Source of the DNA: Bacillota bacterium | Lineage (GTDB): Bacteria > Bacillota > Sulfobacillia > Sulfobacillales > Sulfobacillaceae | DNA: 33,312 bases | Assembly (NCBI GenBank): GCA_021820485.1 | Contig: JAKADO010000031.1 | Location: 1 to 33,312, forward strand | Direction of reading: 5' to 3' | In this document: in pieces, positions 23,107-30,621 of the stretch | How the letters are laid out: each line of letters begins with the position of its first letter | How positions within the stretch are numbered: the first letter of the stretch is position 1 | Translations under genes and position numbers: made by a program | Notes under the pieces: generated by a model | Databases searched by the model: none | What the model was told of the DNA's origin: nothing | Seen by the model: only the letters and a program-made list of their open reading frames with translations

Positions 23107-24873
23107 ATGGCACATGAAACGTATGAGACGCATGAGTACGACATCATTGTCATAGGGGCAGGCGGTTCAGGTCTGCGGGCTGCCGTGGAAGCATCGCAAG
23201 TGCCAGGCTTGAAGGTGGCGGTGATTACCAAGTCGCTCTTGGGCAAGGCGCACACGGTGATGGCCGAGGGCGGCGTGGCGGCGTCCTTCGGCAACTTGGA
23301 CGCGCCTGACGGGTGGGAAACCCACTTCTATGACACCATGCGCAGCGGCCATTTTATCAACAACTACCGCATGGCCGAGATTTTTGCCAAAGAGGCGCCA
23401 GACCGAGTCCTGGAATTGGAGTCGTGGGGGGCGGTGTTTGACCGCACCCAAGAGGGACGCATTATGCAGCGGCCTTTTGGCGCCCACTCGTTCCGGCGGT
23501 TGTGCCACATCGGCGACCATACAGGACTGGAATTAATCCGGACCATGCAGTACAAGGCGATTCACAGCGGCATCGATGTGTTTCAGGAAGTTACGATGAC
23601 CAAGCTTTTGGTGCACAACGGCCGTGTCGCAGGAGCTTTTGGCTACTTCCGGGAGGATGGCCGGTTTGTGCTGTTCCGTGCTCGGGCCGTGGTGTTGGCC
23701 ACTGGCGGGTGGGGCAAGATTTTCAAGGTGACCTCCAACAGTTGGGAAAGCACCGGGGACGGGGCCGCCTTAGCCTTTCGGGCTGGCGCCAATTTGATGG
23801 ACATGGAAATGGTTCAGTTCCACCCGACGGGTATGGTATGGCCGCCGGGAGTCCGTGGCATCTTGGTCACTGAGGGAGTGCGCGGAGAAGGCGGTTTGCT
23901 GTACAACTCCGAGGGTGAACGCTTTATGCAGAAGTACGATCCCGAACGGATGGAGCTCTCGTCACGCGACGTGGTCGCACGGTCAATTTTCAAGGAGGCT
24001 CAGGCGGGGCGCGGAACCCCGCACGGAGGCGCGTGGCTTGATATCAGCCACAAGGGACCGGAATACGTAAAGGCCAAGCTGCCGGGCATGTACGAGCAGT
24101 TTCTCACCTTGGCGGACTTGGACATTACCAAGGAACGGTTTGAGGTAGCCCCGACGTGCCATTACACCATGGGTGGATTGCGCGTTGATCCTGAGACCTG
24201 CGCCACCAATCTGCCAGGGCTCTTTGCCGCTGGTGAGGTGGCCTGTGGACTCCATGGCGCCAACCGACTGGGTGGGAACTCGCTGTCGGACCTCTTGGTG
24301 TTCGGACGGCGTGCTGGTATGGGCGCCAGCGAGTACGTCAACGGAGGTGACGGGTTTGCGCCGATTGACGACTCAGAGTTGCAACAAGAGATGGATCGGG
24401 TGCTCGAGCCGTTTCACCGCGAGGATGGCGTAAATCCGTATCACGTGCATGAGCGCCTGCAGGAGATTATGACCAATCATGCGGGCATTATGCGCTCGGG
24501 CCCGGTGTTGGAAGAAGGCCTCAACAAGCTCCTTGAGCTCAAGGAAGAAGCGCGCAACATGGGGATCAACGGGTCGCGCATCTATAACCCCGGATGGCAT
24601 GCGGTGTTTGATGTGGAGAACATGATTCTGCTGTGCGAAGGCATTATCCGAAGCGCTTTGGAGCGTAAGGAGAGTCGTGGTGCGCACTGGCGGACCGACT
24701 TCCCAGATGAGCTCCCGGAGTGGCAGAAGATTAATTTTGTGGAGAGCTATGACGAAGGCAAGATTCGGATTCGCACCGAACCGGTCAACGAAATGCCAGA
24801 GAACTTGGCCAAACTCTTCACTTACGGCAAAGCGCCGGGTTTGGCCAAGCAGGCCGGCGGAAAGGAGTCCTAA
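23107..24873 (+). CDS. sdhA: Succinate dehydrogenase flavoprotein subunit
   Basis: A protein of 588 residues, normal for SdhA/FrdA, oxidising succinate to fumarate. The FAD-binding GAGGSG is at 17-22. KAHTVMAEGGVAAS gives His49 for covalent FAD attachment. MVQFHPTGMV, TEGVRGEGG and PTCHYTMGGL contain the substrate-binding His and Arg residues of the family, and LFAAGEVACGLHGANRLGGNSL is the second FAD-contact signature. The C-terminal helical domain shows the usual ESRGAHWRTDFP. It begins two bases after sdhC and ends three bases before sdhB, so the three genes form one operon. Succinate dehydrogenase and fumarate reductase cannot be distinguished by this subunit alone; an aerobic role is favoured by the anchor type. 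Confidence 0.97.
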   Translation: MAHETYETHEYDIIVIGAGGSGLRAAVEASQVPGLKVAVITKSLLGKAHTVMAEGGVAASFGNLDAPDGWETHFYDTMRSGHFINNYRMAEIFAKEAPDRVLELESWGAVFDRTQEGRIMQRPFGAHSFRRLCHIGDHTGLELIRTMQYKAIHSGIDVFQEVTMTKLLVHNGRVAGAFGYFREDGRFVLFRARAVVLATGGWGKIFKVTSNSWESTGDGAALAFRAGANLMDMEMVQFHPTGMVWPPGVRGILVTEGVRGEGGLLYNSEGERFMQKYDPERMELSSRDVVARSIFKEAQAGRGTPHGGAWLDISHKGPEYVKAKLPGMYEQFLTLADLDITKERFEVAPTCHYTMGGLRVDPETCATNLPGLFAAGEVACGLHGANRLGGNSLSDLLVFGRRAGMGASEYVNGGDGFAPIDDSELQQEMDRVLEPFHREDGVNPYHVHERLQEIMTNHAGIMRSGPVLEEGLNKLLELKEEARNMGINGSRIYNPGWHAVFDVENMILLCEGIIRSALERKESRGAHWRTDFPDELPEWQKINFVESYDEGKIRIRTEPVNEMPENLAKLFTYGKAPGLAKQAGGKES

Positions 24874-24875
24874 GC

Positions 24876-25646
24876 ATGAGTGATGAATTTACGCTTAAAG
24901 TCTGGCGGGGCGACAAGTCTGGCGGTCAGGAGGTCGAATACCATGTGCCTGCGGAGACGGGCATGGTGGTATTGGATGCGCTCCATCACATCCAGCACAA
25001 CCAGGCGCCTGACCTGGCTGTGCGATGGAACTGCAAGGCCGCGCACTGCGGTTCATGCGGCGCCGAGGTCAATGGGCAGCCTAAGCTTCTATGCAAGACG
25101 CGCATGGATGACTATGCGGGCGAGACGGTATCCGTACGGCCGATGCAGACCTTCCCGGTGATCAAGGATCTGGTGACGGATGTCTCCTGGAACTACCAAG
25201 TCGCCAAGGAGATTCCGCTCTTGGAACCGACAAGCCCGGCCCCATTCAAGATGCAGCAAATTGACGCGGATCGAGTGCAGGAGTTCCACCGGTGCATCGA
25301 GTGCTTCCTGTGCCAAGACACGTGTCACGTGTTGCGGAACCACGAGGGGCAGCAGAAGTATTTTGGCCCCCGGTTCATGGCCAAAATTGCGGAATTCGAA
25401 ATGCATCCGATGGATGGCGAGGATCGGATTCCGCTCTTGGCGCACCAGGCCGGCCTGAACATGTGCAATGTGACGAAGTGTTGCACTGAGGTGTGCCCGC
25501 AGCACATCCGCATTACAGACAATGCGATTATCCCCTTGAAGGAGCGCGTGGCGGACCGGTATTATGACCCGATCAAGATTCTCTTGCGGCGACTGGGCGG
25601 CAAGAAGGGGGAACCCGGAAAGGCGAACACGCCGGTCGCGAACTGA
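24876..25646 (+). CDS. sdhB: Succinate dehydrogenase iron-sulfur subunit
   Basis: A protein of 256 residues, the typical length, carrying electrons from the flavin to the anchor. The [2Fe-2S] ligands are Cys53, Cys58, Cys61 and Cys73 (in CKAAHCGSCG and further on LLC). The two remaining clusters are bound by CIECFLCQDTC (Cys140, 143, 146, 150) and CNVTKCCTEVCP (Cys197 to Cys207). The spacing after Cys143 (CxxCxxCxxxC) is the standard [4Fe-4S] pattern. The gene follows sdhA closely and ends before a strong terminator. The last 20 residues (GKKGEPGKANTPVAN) look like a disordered tail. Confidence 0.96.
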   Translation: MSDEFTLKVWRGDKSGGQEVEYHVPAETGMVVLDALHHIQHNQAPDLAVRWNCKAAHCGSCGAEVNGQPKLLCKTRMDDYAGETVSVRPMQTFPVIKDLVTDVSWNYQVAKEIPLLEPTSPAPFKMQQIDADRVQEFHRCIECFLCQDTCHVLRNHEGQQKYFGPRFMAKIAEFEMHPMDGEDRIPLLAHQAGLNMCNVTKCCTEVCPQHIRITDNAIIPLKERVADRYYDPIKILLRRLGGKKGEPGKANTPVAN

Positions 25647-25668
25647 TGTGAAAAGGGAAGTCGCGGGA

Positions 25669-25697
25669 AGCCGCCCCTTTTTGGGGGCGGCTATTTT
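25669..25697 (+). terminator. Rho-independent terminator of the sdh operon
   Basis: AGCCGCCCC (25669-25677) pairs with GGGGCGGCT (25684-25692) around a T-rich loop and is followed by ATTTTA. Confidence 0.85.
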
Positions 25698-25721
25698 ATA
25701 CGCAGCGGAAGGATGATTGTC

Positions 25722-26858
25722 ATGTCAGCACGCTTGTTGAGGCTTGGCGCAGTGGTGCTGGCTGCGGGGCTGCTGGCTGCATGTGGGGCGAAGAGCACGC
25801 CGTCAGCGCACCCCACGAAGAAGAAAGCGCCCCACACACAGGATCCGGCGGCCGCAGGCAGGGTCAAAAAGCTGTGGCGGAGTGCCGGTCCGACCTCGGT
25901 TCTTCCCGATGATGTACTGATTGCCGACTCGCACAACAATAGGATTCTGTTGGTCAATCCACAAAAGCAGATCATTTGGCAGTACCCTGCACCGGGTCAA
26001 ACCAGCCAATTGCACGATGATGATGACGTATTCTTTGGTCCCCATTTTGACCAGATCATTACCAATCAGGAAGGGTACAATGTCATTTCCATCCTGAACT
26101 TCAAGACAGGAAAAATCGTGTGGAACTACGGGCATGGAGGAATTCCGGGCGATTTGCCAGGATATCTCAATACCCCAGATGACGCCTTTTTGTTCGATAC
26201 ACCCCGGGGAGAAGTCGTCACGACGGCGGACATTAAGAATCAGCGCATCCTGTTCATTGACCGCGCGACAAGCAGCATCATCAAGCAATATGGGGAGACC
26301 GGGGTTATGGCAGTGAATCCCCCGACCACGTATGCTGCACCGAATGGCGATTTCCCTGCACCCCATGGCGGCATGCTGATTACGCAGATTGGCGGCAATG
26401 ACGCCATACTGTTGAATAAGCAAGGCCAAGTGCAGTGGACCGTTCACTTTCCGTCCCAGTTTTATTATCCCTCGGATGCCAACTTTACCCCGCACGGAAA
26501 CATTATTGTCGCGTTCTACACCGATCCGGGAGCGGTGGTGGAGATGAGCCCGACGGGTCAGGTTCTCTGGGAGTACCAGGTTCCCTCGGGTCCCGGCATG
26601 TTGAACCATCCGTCGCTGGCCGTGAAGCTGTCCAACGGGATGGTGATGTTGAACGATGATTACAATGACCGAGTCATTATAATCAATCCCAAAACCAACC
26701 AGATTGTGTGGCAATACGGGCATACCGGGGTGCCTGGCACGGCGGCTGGATACCTCAATATTCCGGACGGGATGGACGTGTTGCCGCCCGGCGTGGTACC
26801 GGGCGGCAAGAACCCCATCGGTGGGCATCTATGGAGCTATTCGGGCAACGGTTTGTAA
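25722..26858 (+). CDS. Lipoprotein with a six-bladed PQQ/NHL-like beta-propeller
   Basis: A protein of 378 residues. It begins with a lipoprotein signal: basic SARLLRLG, a hydrophobic run and the lipobox LLAAC with Cys21 as the lipid anchor, followed by a Ser/Thr/Pro/Lys linker. The rest repeats a blade pattern in which a strand ending I-V-W-x-Y is followed by a Pro/Gly turn, spaced about 44-55 residues (near 86, 134, 188, 239, 283 and 330). Two blades, around 132-152 and 328-348, are near copies (IVWNYGHGGIPG and IVWQYGHTGVPG). An acidic HDDDDVFF lies in blade one. The start at 25722 is nine bases after GGAAGG; ATG 25713 touches that site. It would sit outside the membrane. Whether it binds PQQ, a polymer or is only a scaffold is unknown. 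Confidence 0.72.
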   Translation: MSARLLRLGAVVLAAGLLAACGAKSTPSAHPTKKKAPHTQDPAAAGRVKKLWRSAGPTSVLPDDVLIADSHNNRILLVNPQKQIIWQYPAPGQTSQLHDDDDVFFGPHFDQIITNQEGYNVISILNFKTGKIVWNYGHGGIPGDLPGYLNTPDDAFLFDTPRGEVVTTADIKNQRILFIDRATSSIIKQYGETGVMAVNPPTTYAAPNGDFPAPHGGMLITQIGGNDAILLNKQGQVQWTVHFPSQFYYPSDANFTPHGNIIVAFYTDPGAVVEMSPTGQVLWEYQVPSGPGMLNHPSLAVKLSNGMVMLNDDYNDRVIIINPKTNQIVWQYGHTGVPGTAAGYLNIPDGMDVLPPGVVPGGKNPIGGHLWSYSGNGL

Positions 26859-26922
26859 TTGTTGATGATAAAATCCGCGCGACGGGAGACACTGTTCCTC
26901 AGGGACAGGTGCTCGCCGATGG

Positions 26923-26960
26923 AGCGCCGGGACCGGCCCTAGGGCTGGTCTCGCGGCGCT
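26923..26960 (+). terminator. Long hairpin after the propeller lipoprotein gene
   Basis: AGCGCCG (26923-26929) pairs with CGGCGCT (26954-26960), and inside it GACCGGCC (26931-26938) pairs with GGCTGGTC (26943-26950) with one G-U, for about 15 pairs with a one-by-three internal loop. Only TTTC follows, so as a terminator it is weak on T's. The rest of the 180-base gap holds the promoter listed at 26979 and nothing else I can support. Confidence 0.55.
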
Positions 26961-26978
26961 TTCGGGCGGTGGCGCGGG

Positions 26979-27007
26979 TTGACCGGGGCGTGTCGCGGTG
27001 CTACCCT
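26979..27007 (+). promoter_or_regulatory. Probable promoter of the Rrf2-family gene
   Basis: TTGACC (26979-26984) and TACCCT (27002-27007) are 17 bases apart. The -35 is near consensus and the -10 keeps only TAxxxT. An Rrf2 protein often represses its own promoter, so a weak box is not unexpected. Confidence 0.5.
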
Positions 27008-27038
27008 TAATGTAAAGAATGTTTGGGAGTGGAGCCCG

Positions 27039-27533
27039 ATGTTCAAGGTCTCGAGCAAAGGACGATACGCAGTCAAGGCGGTCTACGAACTCGCGCTTCA
27101 TGTTGGGCGAGGCCCTTTGACGGTGGGCAGCATTGCTCATGCGCAGAACATTCCGGAACAATATCTTGAACAATTGATGCCCTTGTTGAAGCGTGCCGGG
27201 CTAGTCCATGGCATGCGGGGAGCGCAGGGTGGATATCGCTTGGCGGGACATCCCGCGCAGATATCCGTCAAAGACGTCGTGGCGGCGGTGGAAGGACCGA
27301 TTGTGGTGGCTGAGTGCACGACCGAGGAGGGGCTCGGGTGTGCCGAAAAGGACTCGTGCATTGGACCGGACGTGTGGACACGGGTTCAAGAAGCGGTCGA
27401 TGACGCCATGAGTCAAATCACGATGGAACGCCTGATTCAGGAGCAACGCAGCGCACTGCGAAAATCGCTTCAGGTGTCGTATCCTGGAGCAGGTTCGCGC
27501 GTCCAAGCCAGCTCAATGCGGGAAGGAGGATAA
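27039..27533 (+). CDS. Rrf2-family transcriptional regulator with an IscR-like cysteine triad
   Basis: A protein of 164 residues. The N-terminal winged helix has the family pattern SSKGRYAVKAVYELALH, then NIPEQYLEQLMPLLKRAGLV and GMRGAQGGYRLA. It sits where cymR, the cysteine-metabolism regulator, lies in Bacillus, directly before mnmA. Unlike CymR it has three cysteines, at 93, 101 and 107 (CTTEEGLGC and AEKDSC), in the region where IscR and NsrR bind an Fe-S cluster (IscR uses Cys92, 98, 104). It could therefore sense iron-sulfur, nitric oxide or redox state; this is inference. ATG at 27039 follows GGGAGTGGAG; the in-frame start at 26979 overlaps the promoter. The C-terminal 40 residues beyond the core are unremarkable. 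Confidence 0.88.
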   Translation: MFKVSSKGRYAVKAVYELALHVGRGPLTVGSIAHAQNIPEQYLEQLMPLLKRAGLVHGMRGAQGGYRLAGHPAQISVKDVVAAVEGPIVVAECTTEEGLGCAEKDSCIGPDVWTRVQEAVDDAMSQITMERLIQEQRSALRKSLQVSYPGAGSRVQASSMREGG

Positions 27534-27534
27534 C

Positions 27535-28596
27535 ATGGGGAAGACTGTAGTCGTTGGATTAAGCGGCGGCGTCGATTCCTCGGCGGCCGCCGCGTTGTTG
27601 TTAGATGAGGGCTATGATGTCATTGGGGTCACTATGCGCCACCTGCCAGCCGAGACGACCAATAGCTGTTGCGGACTGGACGCTATTGTCGATGCACGCC
27701 GGGTCGCAAAGAAGCTGGGCATCCCACACTACTTGGTGGACGTTGAGGAGCCGTTCTTCGAGAAGGTCATTGCACCCTTTGAAGCGGCGTATCTGAACGG
27801 GTACACGCCAAACCCCTGTGCGTTGTGCAATCGCAATATCAAGTTTGGGGCCATGTGGGATTGGGCAAAATCCCAGGGGGCGGATTACTTGGCCACCGGG
27901 CACTATGTGCGCGTGCGGGAGCGCGACGGACGGTACGAGTTGATGCGCGCCCATGACCATAGCAAGGACCAAAGCTATCTCATGTATACATTGGGTCAGG
28001 ACGACCTTCATCATCTGCTGTTTCCCCTCGGGGGCATGACGAAGTCCGAGAGTCGCCAGGTGGCGGAAAGCCGCGGCTTGGTGACCGCCAAAAAGCCCGA
28101 TAGCCAGGAACTGTGCTTTGTGCCGAAGAATGACTATCAGGGATACTTGCGGGAGAACCGCCCAGAGGCGATCCGCCCTGGTGAGATTGTTGACACGCAT
28201 GGGGACGTGGTGGGCGAGCATCAGGGCATTGCGTTTTACACCGTTGGACAGCGGCGCGGGCTCCGCCTGACCAGTGCCGAGCCCCGGTACGTGGTGGGCT
28301 TGGACGCGGTGCGCAATCAGGTCGTAGTGGGTGCGCGGGAGGACGCGGAAAGTCGGCTTGCCCGGGTGGAAGCGGTTAACTATGTGTCGGGTCAGATTCC
28401 AGACCTTCCATTGGCTGGTCGGGTGAAGGTGCGATATAACATGGAGCCCGCCCCAGCACGGTGGATTCCTCGCGGATTAGAGGCCCAGGTGGAGTTTGAA
28501 GAGGGACAGTGGGCGATTAGTCCTGGGCAAATCGCCGTGCTGTATCAGGATGATGTCTTGATTGCCGGGGGGAAGATTGAAAAGCCTTCCCGGTAG
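27535..28596 (+). CDS. mnmA: tRNA-specific 2-thiouridylase MnmA
   Basis: A protein of 353 residues, the usual length. It puts sulfur on U34 of tRNA-Lys, Glu and Gln, using ATP and sulfur relayed from a cysteine desulfurase. The PP-loop SGGVDSS is at 10-16. The catalytic cysteines are Cys95 in TPNPCALCNRNIKFG and Cys194 in DSQELCFVP. HSKDQSYLMYTL and the FYTVGQRRGL region in the C-terminal domain are conserved. The ATG follows GGAGG and lies one base after the Rrf2 gene stop. In Bacillus a cysteine desulfurase gene usually sits between cymR and mnmA; here it is absent, so sulfur must come from one encoded elsewhere. Confidence 0.97.
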   Translation: MGKTVVVGLSGGVDSSAAAALLLDEGYDVIGVTMRHLPAETTNSCCGLDAIVDARRVAKKLGIPHYLVDVEEPFFEKVIAPFEAAYLNGYTPNPCALCNRNIKFGAMWDWAKSQGADYLATGHYVRVRERDGRYELMRAHDHSKDQSYLMYTLGQDDLHHLLFPLGGMTKSESRQVAESRGLVTAKKPDSQELCFVPKNDYQGYLRENRPEAIRPGEIVDTHGDVVGEHQGIAFYTVGQRRGLRLTSAEPRYVVGLDAVRNQVVVGAREDAESRLARVEAVNYVSGQIPDLPLAGRVKVRYNMEPAPARWIPRGLEAQVEFEEGQWAISPGQIAVLYQDDVLIAGGKIEKPSR

Positions 28597-28605
28597 GGAG
28601 GGGTT

Positions 28606-29097
28606 ATGGTTAGCGGATGGCACATCACGCATTTGCCGGTACGGGTGTCTGGTGCAAGCCGGGTATGGCGGATTGTGGATGAGGTCGTGGTGTCTTGGTC
28701 GGAATTCCGAGTGGAGGGATTTCTCCTGACGCCGCGGCCTTTTCGCGTCTTGTTCATTCCTGGGGATGCCGGCGTAACTGTTAGCACGCTCGGTATCGAA
28801 ATTTCAGAACGCAAGACGGCTGAACGGCGCAGCAAGCACTGGCGTCGAGAGGTGCTGAAAAAGCAGCAACAGTTCAAGAACCGACCGGTTGTAGACCAGA
28901 CAGGGCGCCTGCACGGGCGGCTGAAGGATTTTCTTTTTGATGAGCGCACCCTGCAATTGACCCACCTGATTGTTTCGCGTGGGCTGATGGGTGATTTGCT
29001 GTCGGGAGCCTATCTCGTGCCGGTTGGAGAGGTGACGGAAATGGAGCCGGCCGCGATTAAAATCTTTGTGCCTGGGGAACCCTTTCCTATGAGATGA
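28606..29097 (+). CDS. PRC-barrel domain protein (YrrD-like)
   Basis: A protein of 163 residues. The second half, from NRPVVDQTGRLHGRLKDFLFD through HLIVSRGLMGDLLSG and YLVPVGEVTEM, follows the PRC-barrel pattern (V-x-D-x-x-G-x-x-x-G-x-x-x-D followed by V-x-x). The first half (VRVSGASRVWRIVDEVVVS, VEGFLLTPRPFRVLFIP) appears to be a second, more divergent copy, as in the two-domain YrrD protein found near mnmA in Bacillus. A basic linker ERRSKHWRREVLKKQQQ joins them. PRC barrels mediate protein or RNA contacts, and the function of this protein is unknown. ATG at 28606 follows GGGAGGGG, nine bases after mnmA. The two downstream small genes are co-oriented. Confidence 0.7.
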   Translation: MVSGWHITHLPVRVSGASRVWRIVDEVVVSWSEFRVEGFLLTPRPFRVLFIPGDAGVTVSTLGIEISERKTAERRSKHWRREVLKKQQQFKNRPVVDQTGRLHGRLKDFLFDERTLQLTHLIVSRGLMGDLLSGAYLVPVGEVTEMEPAAIKIFVPGEPFPMR

Positions 29098-29115
29098 CTA
29101 AAGGGAGGAGTTCGC

Positions 29116-29307
29116 GTGGACAAGGATCCGCTATGCCCGGCATGCGCAGGACGTAACGTAGGGCGGGTAGGTACAGGACAATTTTATTGCTGGGACTGCT
29201 ATATCGAGTTTTCGATGGGTCATCGAGGCGTCCGCATGTACCGTGTGGAACTGGATGGCGAACTCTCCCGGATTGAGCCCGAGGGCTTAGAGGGGGTATT
29301 GTCATGA
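29116..29307 (+). CDS. Small zinc-ribbon protein
   Basis: A protein of 63 residues. Two CxxC knuckles, CPAC (residues 7-10) and CWDC (25-28), 14 residues apart, form a probable zinc ribbon with the conserved-looking core GTGQFYCWDCYIEF between them. The acidic tail ends in EPEGLEGVLS. I do not recognise a named family. GTG at 29116 follows GGGAGGAG. The stop overlaps the next small gene by four bases (ATGA), indicating coupled translation. Such short zinc ribbons often contact nucleic acids or larger proteins, but the role is unknown. Confidence 0.65.
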   Translation: MDKDPLCPACAGRNVGRVGTGQFYCWDCYIEFSMGHRGVRMYRVELDGELSRIEPEGLEGVLS

Positions 29308-29504
29308 AGCGATATGTGACGGGCATGGTAACTGGGACGCTGGTAGGAGCTGTCGTTGCGGGGGTTTGGCTTTTGCGACGTCCACGACGCGGGATGTACG
29401 GGCTCGCACTTCGGCAAGCACGCCGAATGGCGCCAGCCGCGTATCGGGTCGCTCGGTTCGGCGGCAACCGGCTGGTGCATATGGCCAAGCGTCGGTTGAG
29501 CTAG
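29304..29504 (+). CDS. Very small single-pass membrane protein
   Basis: A protein of 66 residues. An N-terminal glycine/valine-rich helix (residues 6-24, GMVTGTLVGAVVAGVWLL) is followed by a strongly basic tail with about a dozen Arg or Lys (LLRRPRRG, RQARRMAP, KRRLS). This places the tail on the inside by the positive-inside rule. The layout resembles YtxH-type or other small envelope proteins, without a definite family. It begins inside the stop of the zinc-ribbon gene and ends three bases before the permease gene, so all three are probably expressed together. Confidence 0.6.
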   Translation: MKRYVTGMVTGTLVGAVVAGVWLLRRPRRGMYGLALRQARRMAPAAYRVARFGGNRLVHMAKRRLS

Positions 29505-29507
29505 CGC

Positions 29508-30593
29508 ATGCGGGTAGCGGTCACTAAGCCCCAAAGCCCTCGGCGGTGGTATCGCTGGGGGCTTCTCGCTGTGGTGCTGGCGGCTTCGCTATGGATATTG
29601 GTCTTGGCCCGTGGGGTATTGCTCCCGTTTGTTCTTGCGTTCGTGCTGGCTTACTTGCTAGCCCCATTGGTGGAGTTGCTGGTGTGGCACGGAAGGATTA
29701 GCCGGGTGATTGCGATTCTGGTGGTTTACTGTCTTTTGGCGCTGGTGATTGCGGCCGTGGTGATTTACATGGTGCCGATCCTGCTCCAAGAAAGTGTCCA
29801 TCTCATTAAATTCGTCCCCGCGCTCTCCTCAGGAATTCAGACGACTTGGGACAATTGGCTCATCCGGTTCCACCAACAACCCATGCCGCCGGCCATTCGC
29901 TCTGCCATCACCGGTGCGGGAAAGCATTTGGAGTCCCGGCTGTCCAGTGGGCTCAAGGCGGTCGTAAAGGTGATGTTTGGCCTGGTTCCGGGGGCCATTA
30001 GTCTGGTCGTATCCCCAGTGCTGGCCTTCTATGTCCTCAAAGATCTCAATCACATTCGTGAGCGGTTCTGGGCCGTCGTTCCGGTCGACTGGCGAGGGGC
30101 GGTCTACAAGTTGGGTTACGATACCGACCGGGCTTTAAATGGCTACATCCGGGGACAAGTCATGGTGGCGTTGGTGGTAGGACTGCTCTCGACCGTGTGG
30201 ATGGTCATTTTGGGCATTCCCTTCGCCCTATTGATCGGCGCTGTGGCAGCCCTCAGCGATGTCATTCCGTATGTCGGTCCGATTGCTGGAGCTGTGCCAG
30301 CGGTTCTCCTAGGGTTGAACCGCTCTCCCTGGACCGCCATCTATGCCGTGGTGGGCTTTGTCGTCATTCATCAATTGGAAGGCACAGTCATTTCCCCCAA
30401 AGTCGTCGGTGGGTCGGTTGGCCTCCACCCCTTGGTGGTCATTTTTGCTATTCTCGCGGGCGGAGCGATTGGGGGATTTGCGGGGCTCCTGGTCGGTGTC
30501 CCTTTGGCCGCCGTTCTGCGCGTGGTGCTGATTCACCTGTACCGCCGCCTGGTGGTCACCCTTGACCACGATTCCACGCCATCGGTACAATAA
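29508..30593 (+). CDS. AI-2E family transporter / PerM-like permease
   Basis: A membrane protein of 361 residues, the usual size for the family. Hydrophobic segments at about 17-35, 36-56, 61-88, 155-176, 210-245, 250-290 and 300-345 form the expected eight-helix pattern with a polar region at 89-150. PFVLAFVLAYLLAPLVELL and LALIGAVAALSDVIPYVGPI (here FALLIGAVAALSDVIPYVGP) are the family signatures, as is GxSVGLHPLVVIFAILAGG. Members are called AI-2 exporters or Na/H antiporters without firm evidence in most cases. It lies upstream of alaS, as YrrI does in B. subtilis. The ATG at 29508 has no good ribosome site and follows the previous stop by three bases, suggesting coupled translation. Confidence 0.9.
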   Translation: MRVAVTKPQSPRRWYRWGLLAVVLAASLWILVLARGVLLPFVLAFVLAYLLAPLVELLVWHGRISRVIAILVVYCLLALVIAAVVIYMVPILLQESVHLIKFVPALSSGIQTTWDNWLIRFHQQPMPPAIRSAITGAGKHLESRLSSGLKAVVKVMFGLVPGAISLVVSPVLAFYVLKDLNHIRERFWAVVPVDWRGAVYKLGYDTDRALNGYIRGQVMVALVVGLLSTVWMVILGIPFALLIGAVAALSDVIPYVGPIAGAVPAVLLGLNRSPWTAIYAVVGFVVIHQLEGTVISPKVVGGSVGLHPLVVIFAILAGGAIGGFAGLLVGVPLAAVLRVVLIHLYRRLVVTLDHDSTPSVQ

Positions 30594-30607
30594 GTCATCA
30601 TGAGAAG

Positions 30608-30614
30608 AGGGAGG
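30608..30614 (+). promoter_or_regulatory. Ribosome binding site that decides the alaS start
   Basis: AGGGAGG is four bases before TTG 30619 but seven before GTG 30622, so the GTG is the better start. Confidence 0.55.
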
Positions 30615-30621
30615 CTCCTTG

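Noticed and set aside
25803-26828. A 341-codon open frame on the minus strand
   Set aside because: It is antisense to the lipoprotein gene, has no ribosome site and no recognisable motif. Long antisense frames are expected where the sense gene is GC-rich.
26831-27010. Possible 59-codon gene between the lipoprotein and the Rrf2 gene
   Set aside because: It runs through a strong hairpin and the promoter, with no ribosome site and no conserved pattern.
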